Translations under genes and position numbers: made by a program | Assembly: GCA_033439765.1 (NCBI GenBank) | Contig: JAULSN010000001.1 | Coordinates: forward strand, 124,001 to 188,000 | From: Lasiosphaeria ovina | Lineage: Eukaryota; Ascomycota; Sordariomycetes; Sordariales; Lasiosphaeriaceae | Direction of reading: 5' to 3' | DNA: 64,000 nucleotides | Notes under the pieces: generated by a model | Databases searched by the model: none | What the model was told of the DNA's origin: nothing | Seen by the model: only the letters and a program-made list of their open reading frames with translations | In this document: piece after piece, positions 20,549 through 31,305 of the stretch | Layout: every line of letters begins with the position of its first letter | Position numbering within the stretch: the first letter of the stretch is position 1

Positions 20549-22998
20549 GAAAGGTCAAAGATGGGATCTAGTTCCAACCTAGAACACGGGCTACTTTTAC
20601 ATCAGTAGAAACAGTGGTGGGATTTCGAATCTTGGTAAGGCTTGAGGGCGAAATTCAAGTAAGATATCAAGTGAAAAGAGGAGTGCTCCTTGAGGTTATG
20701 TAGAGCCTGAGAGCCCCATCTGGGGAATGACTGATAAGCGGTGTGGTACGCAGTAAAACCAAGGAAGTGATATAGAAAGCGGGCGGAATGAGTGATGGGT
20801 TGGTGGCAGCCCGGGAATCCAACCGCCCTGCGACTCAATTGCCCCCCTTGGCTGCAGGGTTTGTAGACGACGCCGATCCCATGGGGCGGCTTCAGATCTA
20901 CAGCCCAGGGCGGCCCTCGGCACTCAGTGTATGTGCAAGGCTTCGGGGACCTCTGCGGCCAATAGAGGTTTGTGTCTCTCATCTTTGCGGCCGCTGTCAT
21001 GGATCAAAAGTCCAAACTGCTGTAGGTACTTCTCGTTGATCACGATCATATCTTGTTCCTTATTCTCACCTTCCATTCAACATTGACAGGTTAGCGCAGG
21101 AACCAACCCATCACAGCTCTGGGCGCCTGTCGTTAGTTGGAACGCCATATTCCGGATGGTTCCGTAGATGAGGCCGGAGCCCGGGTGTCGGACTGCAGTT
21201 GACTTACAGTTCCCTTCACACCGCTCAAAAGCTCAAAGCCTGCGGCGAGTTCATGCTAGTAGTCCGCGATCAGCCCTCGTAGTGCCAAGCCCCCGAATGG
21301 ACCTATTAACGTTCAAACCAACGCGAAAAGATGAAAAAGCAAAGCGGGCTGGACGGCAGACCGTACCCGGAAAGCGCACCTCCAAAACGCCAGCCGGTTG
21401 TCCGATTTGGCAAGCGCCATCACGGTCAACCCAACGAGCCCTGGAATCTCTGCCTGAGGCTCTTACTGTAGGGTTGTCATTCAGGTCTGCGCGGGAACCA
21501 ATCCGCTCTCTCACATGGGAGGCTGGACCCACAGATTTTGTCGATCACCATACTTGCAAGTTTGCACAGGCGTGAGGCGTGGTAGCAAAATGTTTGGGCC
21601 TTTTATTGGAGACTGCGATGTTGAGAGCTACCTTACCCAGCCGGCGAAAAATCGAGTGTATGTACACCAAACCCAACACGAGCCCTTCTGTCAATAATCC
21701 ATCTTTTTATTTTAGAGTTGCTATACGTATCTACTTTGAGTTTCCAGGCCAAGCAGGACTTGAGATGGAAAGACCGGCTGGGAGAGATGGGATGACGATC
21801 GCCCGTCGCAGTGGAGATCTCGCACCCAAGTCAGCGATCATTCTCAACCCGGGTTACGGCCCCTGTTGCGGCTGTCAGGTCACCAGGCGGGAAGTGATTG
21901 AGGTGCTTGCCAGCTGGTGGTGACCGGCAATGAGATTCGGGCGAGACCGCACATGGACACCACGGACCACAAGATACCTTGTTCCTATTGTTGTCTATCT
22001 CCCAGCCGCCTCTAGCCAAGTTACCCCTCCTCTTTGAGACAGTGTGGCAACACCAAAACGATAGATCATTTTCGTGACAGGCGGCCATTGATACTTGGCG
22101 GTTTCAATGACCCGAAAGATTGCAGCAAAAGCCACATAGATACCTCTGTAGGAGGTGGGGCCAACCTCGAATACCGCCGCATGGTGTATGTCCCGCCCGC
22201 CTGCCACACAGCGCCGGCAGACTTTTTCTGCCTCTGAATTGTTGGTCAGTGCAGCGCACTCAAGCAATGGCAAGCCAGACAGCCAACAGAAGCAGTTTCC
22301 GACACACTTGAACTTACCGTGCAGCAAGCTGAAAAGGTGCATGAGAGTTGAGACAAATCACCGGTACTCCGTACTTGCGAGTACCTATGTTGTGGACGAC
22401 AGTGTAGAGCGCGAGGTATCAACGCGCGTCGCTGTAAATGGGCGGTGGGCATCCGTCCTCGACCGTACCTAAATTAATTAATTATGGCAGATGGTGGCAT
22501 GGAGCCGAGGTGTGCTCGTTTGCCTCTTTCCGACACATTTAAGCCACATAACGCAGGCCGTCCTAACAGGTACGCAAAATGTAGGCCGTCGACTAGAGAT
22601 GCAAGACATCTCAATGCAGCTCGCACTCCCTTTGTCATACGAACTTGCACGGTTACCGGGGGTGGGGGGCCCTTTGTCTCTGGCACGGTTTAGTTTTATC
22701 AACGACTCAATATGCCCGCCCCAATGCAATGACATGAGCAGAAATCTCTCAAGCTCCCCGAAAGCATATGTCTTTTCCTGGGCCAGAGTCTGGACAAGGA
22801 ACAGTCCACACCCAGCATGCAAGAAGTTTAATACAGCTTTGTCGCTGTTAAAGGCATCCATTATTTAACGCTTTGTGTGCTTGTATCAATGACTCTATGC
22901 AACAGTTGAGCCGGTGAATAATTTCTATCCCCTTTCTTGAAAGACAGCTGTCTTTCGTTCCAATATTATACATGGGTCTGCAAAATTGAACTCGGGAC
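20547..22998. other. Long intergenic region, no gene seen
   Basis: About 2.5 kb with only short frames in all phases. The strand composition is mixed, there are no terminal repeats, and I see no tRNA-like fold. It includes the RGS promoter on its left side. Confidence 0.5.
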
Positions 22999-23007
22999 TA
23001 TATAAAT
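22999..23007 (+). promoter_or_regulatory. TATA box candidate (TATATAAAT)
   Basis: A good TATA match lies 125 bp upstream of the ATG of the small membrane protein at 23124, a usual spacing once a leader of about 90 nt is allowed. Confidence 0.4.
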
Positions 23008-23123
23008 CACGCCATCACGTCAACTAGGTGGGTTCATTCTTCATCCGCTCCTGCATTCATATCCACTCTCTTCTCGAAACCAATTCTGCACACAAAAACA
23101 CCATTCAGCTAGATACCCGCAAC

Positions 23124-23360
23124 ATGGAATCATTGCTTTACTTCCGCGAAGAGGCCGGCACAACGGCAGGCGGTTTCTCTATCCCGCCTAATGATCCTGC
23201 CCCGAAGGTTCATTTATCGCTCAGCCCTGGAGCCATCAGTGGATTGACATTGTTGGGAGTTATGGTGATTTCGTGCATTTCGGTCGCCTGCTATTATCGC
23301 TTTGATTGGATGCTTGACGAGCCGAAACGTGATCTGGAGGCGGGACCTGCCCAGACTTAA
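23124..23360 (+). CDS. Small single-pass membrane protein candidate, 78 residues
   Basis: An intronless frame starts at an ATG in good context (CAACATGG) and encodes MESLLYFREEAGTTAGGFS..., then a strong hydrophobic helix (ISGLTLLGVMVISCISVACYY, about residues 40-60) and a charged tail (RFDWMLDEPKRDLEAGP). The frame is open further upstream to 23028, but the internal ATG is preferred because of its context and the TATA box at 22999. Juxtamembrane acidic and basic residues suggest a cytosolic C-terminus. No family is recognised. It could be a chance frame, but the codon pattern and helix make a small gene likely enough to list. Confidence 0.45.
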   Translation: MESLLYFREEAGTTAGGFSIPPNDPAPKVHLSLSPGAISGLTLLGVMVISCISVACYYRFDWMLDEPKRDLEAGPAQT

Positions 23361-23733
23361 TTTGAAAGGGGAGCTGAGTGCTGTTGAACGAGTTACTGTC
23401 TTCTTTTTCTGTTGGGTATGCTCTATCTTAGTTTGGCTTGTCTGCATTATGTCAGTTTGCATTTGTTTCGCTACACTCAACCGAAAGAGAAATTCAAAGA
23501 CGAAAACAACAACAAAAAAAATGATACGTCTAAGCTATCTTTGGCAATATAGAAACCACTTAAACCCTTTTGAAACTTAATCATAATTTGCCGCCTAGAT
23601 AATGCAAGTGATTGGTGTAAACAAGTTGATATTGCAGTTACTAACGTCCCCGACTCAGATGCTAGCGTCTTTGCTCCCTGTGCTACACCAATTTATCCGC
23701 AGTAAAAGATGCACGGTTCTCCCAAGATTGCAC
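23361..23733. other. Convergent intergenic region
   Basis: About 370 bp, AT-rich on the left, separating the small membrane-protein candidate from the Erg28-like gene; nothing coding is supported. Confidence 0.5.
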
Positions 23734-24222
23734 TCAGTGAAGATACCAGCCCCTTTGAAGAAACATCCAGACGAATGCAGGCCCAGCCGTTGCGAGGGCG
23801 ATAGAGCCCTCTCTCAGTCGTACAGTTTTCCAAACTAACATCTCAGTGACGTATAGCCAGATCACTCCCGCATATATCCACATAGCCAGGTCGTACAGCG
23901 GCTGGTTGTGGAGATGGTAGACGGCGTAGAGCCGGATCATGCAAGTGTAGACGTTCTTGACGCCGCACACGTGGGCCAGCAGGGTAGTCATGCGCGGGCT
24001 TCCCGGGCCTTGGAACACGGCGAGCGATGTCGTTGGCTTCGCGAAGTAGCACCATGCCGAGTGGCCGATGACGGTGATGACGGGATATGAGTGACGGAGT
24101 TGGGCAGAGGGAACCGAAACTCAAAACCCCGAAAAAAGAAAACCCAAAAAGTTGATGGACGGTGCACGCGCGTAGCGGATCAGGTACGGAAGATAGCCGT
24201 CTTGTGTCGGAGAAGGAAGCAT
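23734..24222 (-). CDS. Erg28-like sterol biosynthesis scaffold protein
   Basis: Probable two-exon gene, complement(23734-24119, 24168-24222), 146 residues. The second exon gives the recognisable part: helices YPVITVIGHSAWCYF and LYDLAMWIYAGVIWLYVTEM, then IRLYAVYHLHNQP (compare IR.Y.....N.P in yeast Erg28) and the ending FVWMFLQRGWYLH, matching the WM..QR.YY ending of the family. Erg28 is an ER membrane protein that tethers the C-4 demethylation enzymes Erg25, Erg26 and Erg27. The first exon (MLPSPTQDGYLPYLI) also fits the family start. The 48-nt intron uses GTGCAC and an acceptor in GAG, so that junction is weak. Sequence divergence suggests a paralogue rather than the housekeeping copy. Confidence 0.65.
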
Positions 24223-24934
24223 AGCCTTGGTTGCGATCAGTGACTGCGATTTCTAGATACAATGAAAGGATTTGATGTAGAAAATGGAGTTGAACAGAGG
24301 ACGAAAAAGGACGAGAAAATCCGAATCCTTGGCGTAATTACAGGGCCCTTTTATCTTCAAACATTGCCCAGTGCACTGCCGGATCGTTCGGCCCGTTAGT
24401 TGCCGGGTCATGAACTAACAAACAGGAGAATACGACGACCCTTGAGCGCGATGGTAGTTGGTTGCGTTATCGGCTGTCTGGCAGGGATTATTTGCACACC
24501 CATGCTCGGGTTACTTTGGCCAGTGATTACCAACGATCGGGGACCCGATGGCTTCCGTATTGCACGACTTTGCAGTTTTCCCTACAGCAGAAAGATGGAT
24601 TCGCAGGGTTGTCGTTTTGAGTGGCATCTACTATCTGGTAACCGAGATGCCCGGCCACTTTCTTCAGACGAGACTGCGTGCCTGCAATGATTATATATTA
24701 GTTGCTGTCGTGTCTCTCTTGCCCGACTCCTCATTATTCACAAAGCCTCCAGATGGCCTCAGAAACGTAAGAAAAGGCCGGATAATTATTGCCAGAACCT
24801 ATTTCTCGCTTCCTCCACAATGCATAGCACCTGGCTAGACCCTGCGCCGGTAAAGACAGGGGAAGGTGCTTTTATATAGGCAAAGAAAAGACCATATTTA
24901 CAATCCCGCAATACTGGGACGTGTAATTATCATT
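24223..24934. other. Intergenic region, no gene seen
   Basis: About 700 bp between two minus-strand genes; it should contain the Erg28-like promoter. Frames on the plus strand at 24400-24838 are short and unsupported. Confidence 0.5.
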
Positions 24935-26711
24935 CTAGCTGCGTGACCCGTTCCACGGCGGCGGCTGTTGCATTGTTGGCGACAGAGGGGAGACCAAGCT
25001 ATGCCGCGGCGGTTGTATCTGAGGCTGTGGTCCCACATTGGTATCTGTGTTGGCCGTGCTGCCGTACATGTATAAAATTGCCGTGTTGTTGTCCGACGCC
25101 GTGGTTACGCTCACGCCGGCGCTCGAGTCTGACCAGCCGGACTGGTACCTGGGCGGCATAGCGTTGTTGGTGATATTGCTTTCCAGGAAGGCCAAGGGCG
25201 GTGCAGGGGAGGGTGACAGGCCGGTTGGCAAATACACGCTGGAGGAGTATCTGCCGATACTACCAGAGTAGTGCGCCTCAGGCATCGGCGGGACGGGAAC
25301 GGTGTGGGCCGTGGACGATGGAGACATGGGGTCCTGGCTGCTCGTGGACATGACGCTGTTGCGCCCGTATAGCGGATTCAGCTGTAACGGGTGGTGGCGT
25401 CGCAGAAAGCTTGCGATAGAGGAGCGGATATTGGCATTGAGAAATGTGGTTGGAAGACCTCCGTCAGTGTTGGCCGCGCCAACGCTCTTTGCACTTGCGC
25501 CCACCAAGTACTCTGCGGATACTGAACGGCCGTTTTGGTGCGCGTAGGCTGATGCTAGCAAGTCATCCATAATCTGAGACTGTGTCCGGGCATCTTGTGG
25601 TTGCTCCATGCTGCTCCTTGCACCATCGCGTGGCGCATCTAGAGTTTTTTCCGTGCGTGCTTGGTCGCGGCGGGCGCGATACCATCTCCAGAACATGAAC
25701 AACCCGGCGGCGATGATTGCGGCAGCAGCTATAATGCAGTCCTGTCAGTATTTTACACCAACCCCTCAACGTTGGATCCGACCGAAGTTGGGCGAGGTGC
25801 TCACCAATCGTGCCGATGGAGATGCCAGCCTTGGCACTGGGTTTGAGCCCCCCACCCCCTGAGTCGTCTAGCACAGGCAGTCTGTCCCCTCCATCGGAAT
25901 TCGCCGATCCGCCACTTGCCGTGCCGGTTGATGCACTCTCCGTGGCCGTGCTGCTTTTCGTGGAAGTGAAGAAGGTTGTTGTGACCAACCGCCTGTTTGT
26001 TGCAGATACCGAAGACGTATTGAAGCCGAGCGTATATGGGATGGATGTGCTTCCCGTGCTTGTGTTGGATGGCAAAACCGAGCTCGAAATGGTGAGCGTA
26101 GTTGACGAGAGAGCGGTGCTTTGGCCTCCACCTCCGATACGGGAATCGGATGCCGTACTACTGGTTCGGGACAAAGTCTCTGTCGGAGACGGTAAGCTGG
26201 GAGTCTGCGAGGTTGGCGCAGCAGTTAGCGCCTGACTTGTAGACGTTAAACTTGCAAGATCAGGCGACGGTTTCGGTGGTGAAGCTGGTTGCGTCGAGCC
26301 CGGCCCTCCCACTGTTAGTGTTGGGACTTCCGCCACCGGTCTGTCTGTCTTCCCTGGCTTGTCCGTCTTCTCTGGCTTGTCCGTCTTCTCTGGCTTGTCC
26401 GTCTTCTCTGGCTTGTCCGTCTTCTCTGGCTTGTCCGTCTTCTCTGGCTTTTCCGTCTTCTCTGGCTTTTCCGTCTTTTCCGGTGAGTCTAGTTTCCCAG
26501 TCTGCGTGATATCATCATTATTGCCATCGCCTTCGTCCCCATCATCAACTTCTGAGCCCACATCGGATTGAGATCCATCGTCCACATCGTCCAAATCGTC
26601 CCCAGATTCCAGATCCGTATCGGGGTCCGAATTCACCTGACGTCGATGCACGTGTGCGTAATTGTTACCCCCATTCTTCCGACTGGCTTGAAGTCTTGGT
26701 TTTCTGACCAT
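24935..26711 (-). CDS. Ser/Thr-rich single-pass cell-surface protein with KPEKTD repeats
   Basis: Two exons, complement(24935-25728, 25805-26711), give at least 566 residues; the N-terminus is uncertain. After HVHRRQ, a Kex2-like site, comes an acidic region (DLESGDDLDDVDDGS), then about eight KPEKTD hexapeptides, then a long Ser/Thr/Pro-rich stalk typical of O-glycosylated wall proteins. A transmembrane helix formed across the splice (AGISIGTIAAAAIIAAGLFMF) is followed by RWYRARR and a cytosolic tail with Ser/Pro motifs. This is the layout of Wsc/Mid2-like surface sensors, without a WSC cysteine domain. A signal peptide is expected before the Kex2 site but the ATG at 26711 does not supply one, so an upstream exon is probably missing from this model. 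Confidence 0.7.
26340..26484. repeat. 18-bp minisatellite coding KPEKTD, about 8 units
   Basis: On the plus strand the unit CTTGTCCGTCTTCTCTGG recurs head to tail; the last units have CTTTTC in place of CTTGTC, changing Asp to Glu in the encoded repeat. All units keep the frame of the surface-protein gene. Confidence 0.9.
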
Positions 26712-28440
26712 CTGAGCTTTGTACAGGGAGTCTTCTCCACAATTTCCTCGTTCGGGCGAAAGGCGTCGAAGTTCCTGGCCAGAGAAACTACGAGTAATGC
26801 AAATGGAAGGTTGCGACTGGAAAACGTGCCAATGAGATACCACCTGGCGGAAAACAAAATTAGGGGTAAAAGAATGGATATCAAAACGGCCCCAGGCCGT
26901 GGAGTGGTATTGAAGAAAACGATCGCCGGCGGGGGTTGCTGGTTTTCGACGGAAAGAATTCCGGGGCGACGAGTAGTAATGAGAAATGGCAGGTACGCGT
27001 CGTCGATGATGAACATTTTTGCTGCTGTCTGTGCTGATTGTGCCTGTTTCAGCAGCTCCGGGATCGTGGTGTTTCAGCAAACAATCCCCTCTGCCCCTGT
27101 ATCGCCTAGCCAGGCGGTTGTTTTGCAACAACCCCTGAGCTCCCCGCAGCTGCGGTTTGGTCGCCCCCTCTGCAGCTGCGTCCCCTTTCTTGGCACCACA
27201 CAAAATCATCCGAGATTGTGGGGTTTGGGGGGTTTCAGGCACGAGCTTGGCGGAGACCCGGTGGACCACGACCCTGACGACTGGGGATGCGGTTGCGTCC
27301 AGCCAAGCACAAGTGCTCTGAAATACCTATGCACTGCAGCAAATCATGGCATACCATCTCTGTATTTGAATTTTGCTCGATTTAGTTGATGAACTGCGAG
27401 TCCAAATTACTTGCATGGCCTCTGGTGCAAAGACATGCCCGAATTCAAGCTGGTCCGCTGGTCCGCTGTTCCTATTCTTTCATGATTACATGGACAGGTT
27501 CGCTGAAGGAAGGAACAGGATGATGGTTTCCACTCGTGAAACGTCCGTGATCATTTGCTCCACCAGCGATTTGACCACGAATTTCCTGGGACCAGACTAG
27601 GTAATTGACATTGAGTACGAGCCTACGAGGACATTGTAATGGAATAAGGTATCGGCCGCCACCGTCAGTCCGCCATTTAAAGTCTAGAATAAGGCTTTCT
27701 TGAACTGCTACAGACTCTAATTAGAAGAAGCGTCTCGATTCTCCTAGAAGAATCTCTGAGCTTAGTAATGTAATACAACTAGGAAATGTAAACTCAACGA
27801 GTCCCGAGTCTATTCCTCACAGAGCCTTTATGAACTTTTGCAGAAAACGTCAAAGGTGGGTCAAACTAAAACAATTCCATCATCATACTCCAGACCGTTC
27901 AAACGTCGGAGGGACGCTTTACGAGGCAATAAACTCGGGAAGGAGGACTGGTAGCCCCTCTAAACAACCTTTACCACTTCAACGGTAATGTTTCTACGAG
28001 TTGCTAAAAGACGTTGTCCCCAAAGATTGGAAGCGGCGTCCATAGTCCAAGTAGGCACCTACCTATCTTAAGTCCTGTCTCCGTATTGCATCAGACGGTT
28101 GTGTCGCTTGTTAACAATGGACCTGAAATGAGAGACGCGAATCGAAGAATCCGTGATTGCGATAGCAGCAATAGCCGGACAATATAACTAAACTTGCAGC
28201 AATAAATACGTCTGCACGAAGAAACTAGATCTATCAGCAATAGCAACGGCTAATTAGAAAGTGAATGACGGCTAGCGTTGAGCTGTGCCACGGTGGGCGC
28301 AGCATAAGTCCTCAAAGGCGGGTCCCAAGGGATGGATGGAGTGGGGCAAATTGAATTCTTTCAAGGAAAAAAAAAAGCGGACGAGCTGCGCGATGACAGT
28401 GCAAGCAGGACAATCTAGCCAAAAAAATTGAAATCTTGAA
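26712..28440. other. Intergenic region upstream of the surface-protein gene
   Basis: The left 550 bp stay open in two minus-strand frames; one encodes a hydrophobic stretch (NLPFALLVVSLA, near 26800) that could be part of the missing signal-peptide exon. From 27600 rightward the sequence becomes AT-richer with no long frames. Confidence 0.45.
28421..28427 (-). terminator. RNA polymerase III terminator
   Basis: Seven T residues on the minus strand begin 13 nt after the tRNA 3-prime end, the usual Pol III stop. Confidence 0.75.
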
Positions 28441-28545
28441 TGACAAGAGTGGGATTCGAACCCACGCCCTTTCGGACCACGGAAACTGAGATTAAGGGTT
28501 TGGAATTCCTTAACGTGGCGCCTTAGACCGCTCGGCCATCTTGCC
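28441..28545 (-). tRNA. tRNA-Leu (anticodon AAG) with a 25-nt intron
   Basis: The minus strand folds as a class II tRNA. The acceptor stem is GGCAAGA with TCTTGTC, the D-stem GCC/GGC, the anticodon stem CCACG/CGTGG, and the T-arm GTGGG-TTCGAAT-CCCAC. An 11-nt variable arm is typical of leucine tRNAs. The loop reads TT-AAG-G, then a 25-nt intron, then C. The intron contains CTTAA, which pairs with the anticodon TTAAG, as required by tRNA splicing endonuclease. Position 28441 is the discriminator base; CCA is not encoded. Confidence 0.95.
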
Positions 28546-30452
28546 TGCTGATTCGTTGATGAGCTTTATGCAAACTCTGCATATGGCTGAAAAAATCCCG
28601 CATCACCATCAGAACCAGCGGAGACTGGGGGTTAGGGGAGCAATCGGACGTTTTTCCTCTATCCCCATTGGATGGAAAGCGTTAGACTAGGAAAGCGGAC
28701 ATCCACTTAGTTCCCCGGTGTAAGTGATAATCCAATGTTGGTAGGCACCTTGGGCAGAACGGACGCCAACAACCAACCGACATACGGCTCGACGATGAAT
28801 TCCGGCCTTCACGAGAAAACGAGGAATAATTACCCCGTCAATTACCTTTCTCTGCGACTCAACTCTCTGACCAGGTATCGAAACAATGGGCATTGGGTAA
28901 CCTTGCAAATTCTGGCAGCGGGTTAAAGAGATGCTGGGTCGCAAATGGTCGATTGTCCGTGTTGCGCAGGTCGTGCCAATTCCATCCACTGTTTGCAGCC
29001 AACTGCCGAGCCTGCGAATTCACCACCATAATGTCGAAGTCGCAGCGCCAATTTGAAGGCTACCTAGGTAATTATCTACCTTACTTAGGTGGCGAAACAG
29101 CCCAGAGCAATCCGAACTGTCCTGACCCCTCGTCCAACCTAGGTTGCCGTCCTCTCGATCGACTGCAATTTGCAAACCATCCTCCAAAGAAACGACGAAC
29201 CGCCGAGCACCCACAACTTATACTCTGAGAAGGGCGAGACGGAAGTTTGCCCAAAAGGATTCGTGGACGAGTCACCAGATACTTCTTAAGCAACCCTCGA
29301 CTTATAAGGAAACCAAGTGTGCACCTGGTTAGGTAAGGTGCTTTGTCGACTAAATACCACGAGCCGTCTAGGCTTTCTGCCCACTCGCAAACCGACATTT
29401 GTACGGTATGATCGTGTCCCAAGTCAGCGGCGAACCTCATCACGCACGTGCTGACGCTCGACCGTTGTTGTCTCCAAAGCTTTGGCATCGTTGGAACATC
29501 CAGGATTGTTCTAGTCTAATCTAACAGACACCGGATAGAAACCCGCATCTCTGTAGCCCCCGAAGCTTCAGTTCGGGCCTCAACAAAGTTTCTTCTTACC
29601 TACAGTGCTCAGTGTACACGACGTTCACGATGTCTAATAGGGGATAAAGGGGGGGATGAGACAAGCACCTTAGGTTCCGCTTCGAGCTTCAAGTCTGCTA
29701 TGTTTGTTTCCCGGGACCAGGCGGATCATACGCAAACCTACATAGTTGAGTCATGCCGACAACCTTGTTCGATTCCCAGTAGTCCTTGGCTTTCAGCCGA
29801 TTTCGGCCTCTCCTGTATTCAAAGTATCCGTTTGAGGCCCACACATGCCCGCACAATGCCCATAGTGGCTATGTTATCTTGGGGGTTTCGTCTCTTCCAT
29901 CAAACAGCGTCCAATATCATATCTACTCGCGCGGCACCTCTTTGGTGTCTAGCCCCCTTGCAGGTGACTGGCGACAAGTATTAATGTTTTGCACGAGATG
30001 GCGTTTTTAATATGCAGACTTTCTCAGACGTCTGACGTACGTCCAACAACTATGGTCGATCCAAGTAAAGTTTTCAACAGTTGTCCGCGGCCCATACTGG
30101 GGGAATATCCACATTATCAAACCGTCAACGTCAGCGGTAATAGCCGACCAAGGGTTTAATTTTTGAAGCTTGATGAACTTTGAGTTTGGTAAGGTGGCCA
30201 TAAATGTTGAACGCCACTGAACTTACGTGTGAGTCTGTCACTGTTCCCGAGAAGTACTAATAGCAGTCCAACCCCGGCTCTCCTCTCCTTTCCCCTCTTT
30301 CTTCTCTATCGATCTGCTCGTCTATACACTCTGACTGTCACGTAAGCACTACTTTCTCTGTCAACCACATCGATTCTTCGTCGGCTTCTCTGTTGTTCGG
30401 GCGTCAAGGACGACCCAGCGCACCGCTACCTCTCCTCTCTCCCTTCTTCCCA
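28546..30452. other. Intergenic region, no gene seen
   Basis: About 1.9 kb without a supported frame or splice pattern; scattered short frames in all phases. The right end merges with the leader of the gene at 30565. Confidence 0.5.
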
Positions 30453-30548
30453 AGCGTCACGTCAATCACACGTCCCGCGCACCACCACCACCTCTCTCTC
30501 TCTCTCTCTCTCTCTTCTTTCGAGCGTCACGTCAATCCCACGTCCCGT
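30453..30548. repeat. Imperfect direct repeat flanking a CT microsatellite, in a promoter/leader
   Basis: AGCGTCACGTCAAT followed by CACACGTCCCG occurs at 30453 and, with one change, at 30523, 70 bp apart. Between them lies a run of about 12 CT units (30492-30516). Each copy carries two CACGTC words. The array ends 16 bp before the ATG at 30565. Confidence 0.85.
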
Positions 30549-30564
30549 TCCCACCGCCGCCGTC

Positions 30565-31305
30565 ATGCAATCATACGGCAACCCCCTCTTCCTCTCCTCG
30601 GCAGGCTATGCCGCCGAGATGGCCAGTCCAGTAGACAACATGGGGGCCAACCGCGCAGCGGTCCCGGCCTCCGGGGACGGGTACCCGGGTCCTTTTGTGG
30701 CCCTTCCGTCCCAAATCGCGGACTGCGTCTCGGGGCTGATCAGCAGTCCCCGCGTTCCGCCGCATCGCAGCGGCCTTCGACCTGGCAAGAGCTGCCTCAA
30801 GTCGTCGGCACCAAGGGTGTCGTCTTCTGCGGGCAGCAAACAGGTCAGCTTCCAACACGGGGAGGAAGATCTCAAGCTGCGGTGCATGATCACCGGCCAA
30901 GTCCACCCGCCCAAGTTCCGTGACAGGAAGCAATACAAACGGGACATCTACGAGCTGCGTGAGGCGAATGCCCGCGCTAAGCGTAAATCGGAAAGTGAAG
31001 AGATTGTGTTGTCGGAGGGCTACGAGCCGGTGATGGGGGTGTCACCCGAGCAAGATCTGGAGGCAGCCCAGTATCTTGCCGAGTTGAAGGAGCTCGAGTG
31101 GGGAGCTGCGATGGCCAAGGTCATCGCTAAGATCGACAAGGCGCGCAGCACCCGTGTCCCCAGCAAGAAGCACCGCCATCTCCATCCGGAGGTGGTGGCC
31201 TCTCGCCGGCACAACCGTGCCGCGCGGGAGTCTCGCCTCTTGCCGAGCCTCCCTGCCCCCGTCTTCACTAACCAACTTTGCGGGGGTCACCGCTTTGGGG
31301 GCTAG
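30565..31305 (+). CDS. Hypothetical protein with a PP1-docking-like motif, 246 residues
   Basis: One uninterrupted frame starts at ATG 30565. The N-terminal 75 residues are low in charge. Then comes GKSCLKSSAP and, about 15 residues later, SKQVSFQHGEEDLKLRC (about residue 92). KQVSF fits the [R/K]x[V/I]x[F/W] docking motif for protein phosphatase 1, and a preceding SCLK..S is common in such regulators. A basic, helical part (RDRKQYKRDIYELREANARAKRK) and an acidic helical part follow, ending in a His/Arg-rich tail. I do not recognise a named family. The role as a phosphatase partner is an inference from one short motif. Confidence 0.65.
   Translation: MQSYGNPLFLSSAGYAAEMASPVDNMGANRAAVPASGDGYPGPFVALPSQIADCVSGLISSPRVPPHRSGLRPGKSCLKSSAPRVSSSAGSKQVSFQHGEEDLKLRCMITGQVHPPKFRDRKQYKRDIYELREANARAKRKSESEEIVLSEGYEPVMGVSPEQDLEAAQYLAELKELEWGAAMAKVIAKIDKARSTRVPSKKHRHLHPEVVASRRHNRAARESRLLPSLPAPVFTNQLCGGHRFGG

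Noticed and set aside
20277..20582. Frame encoding a long Glu/Arg repeat.
   Set aside because: It is produced by the GA microsatellite and runs opposite to the RGS gene.
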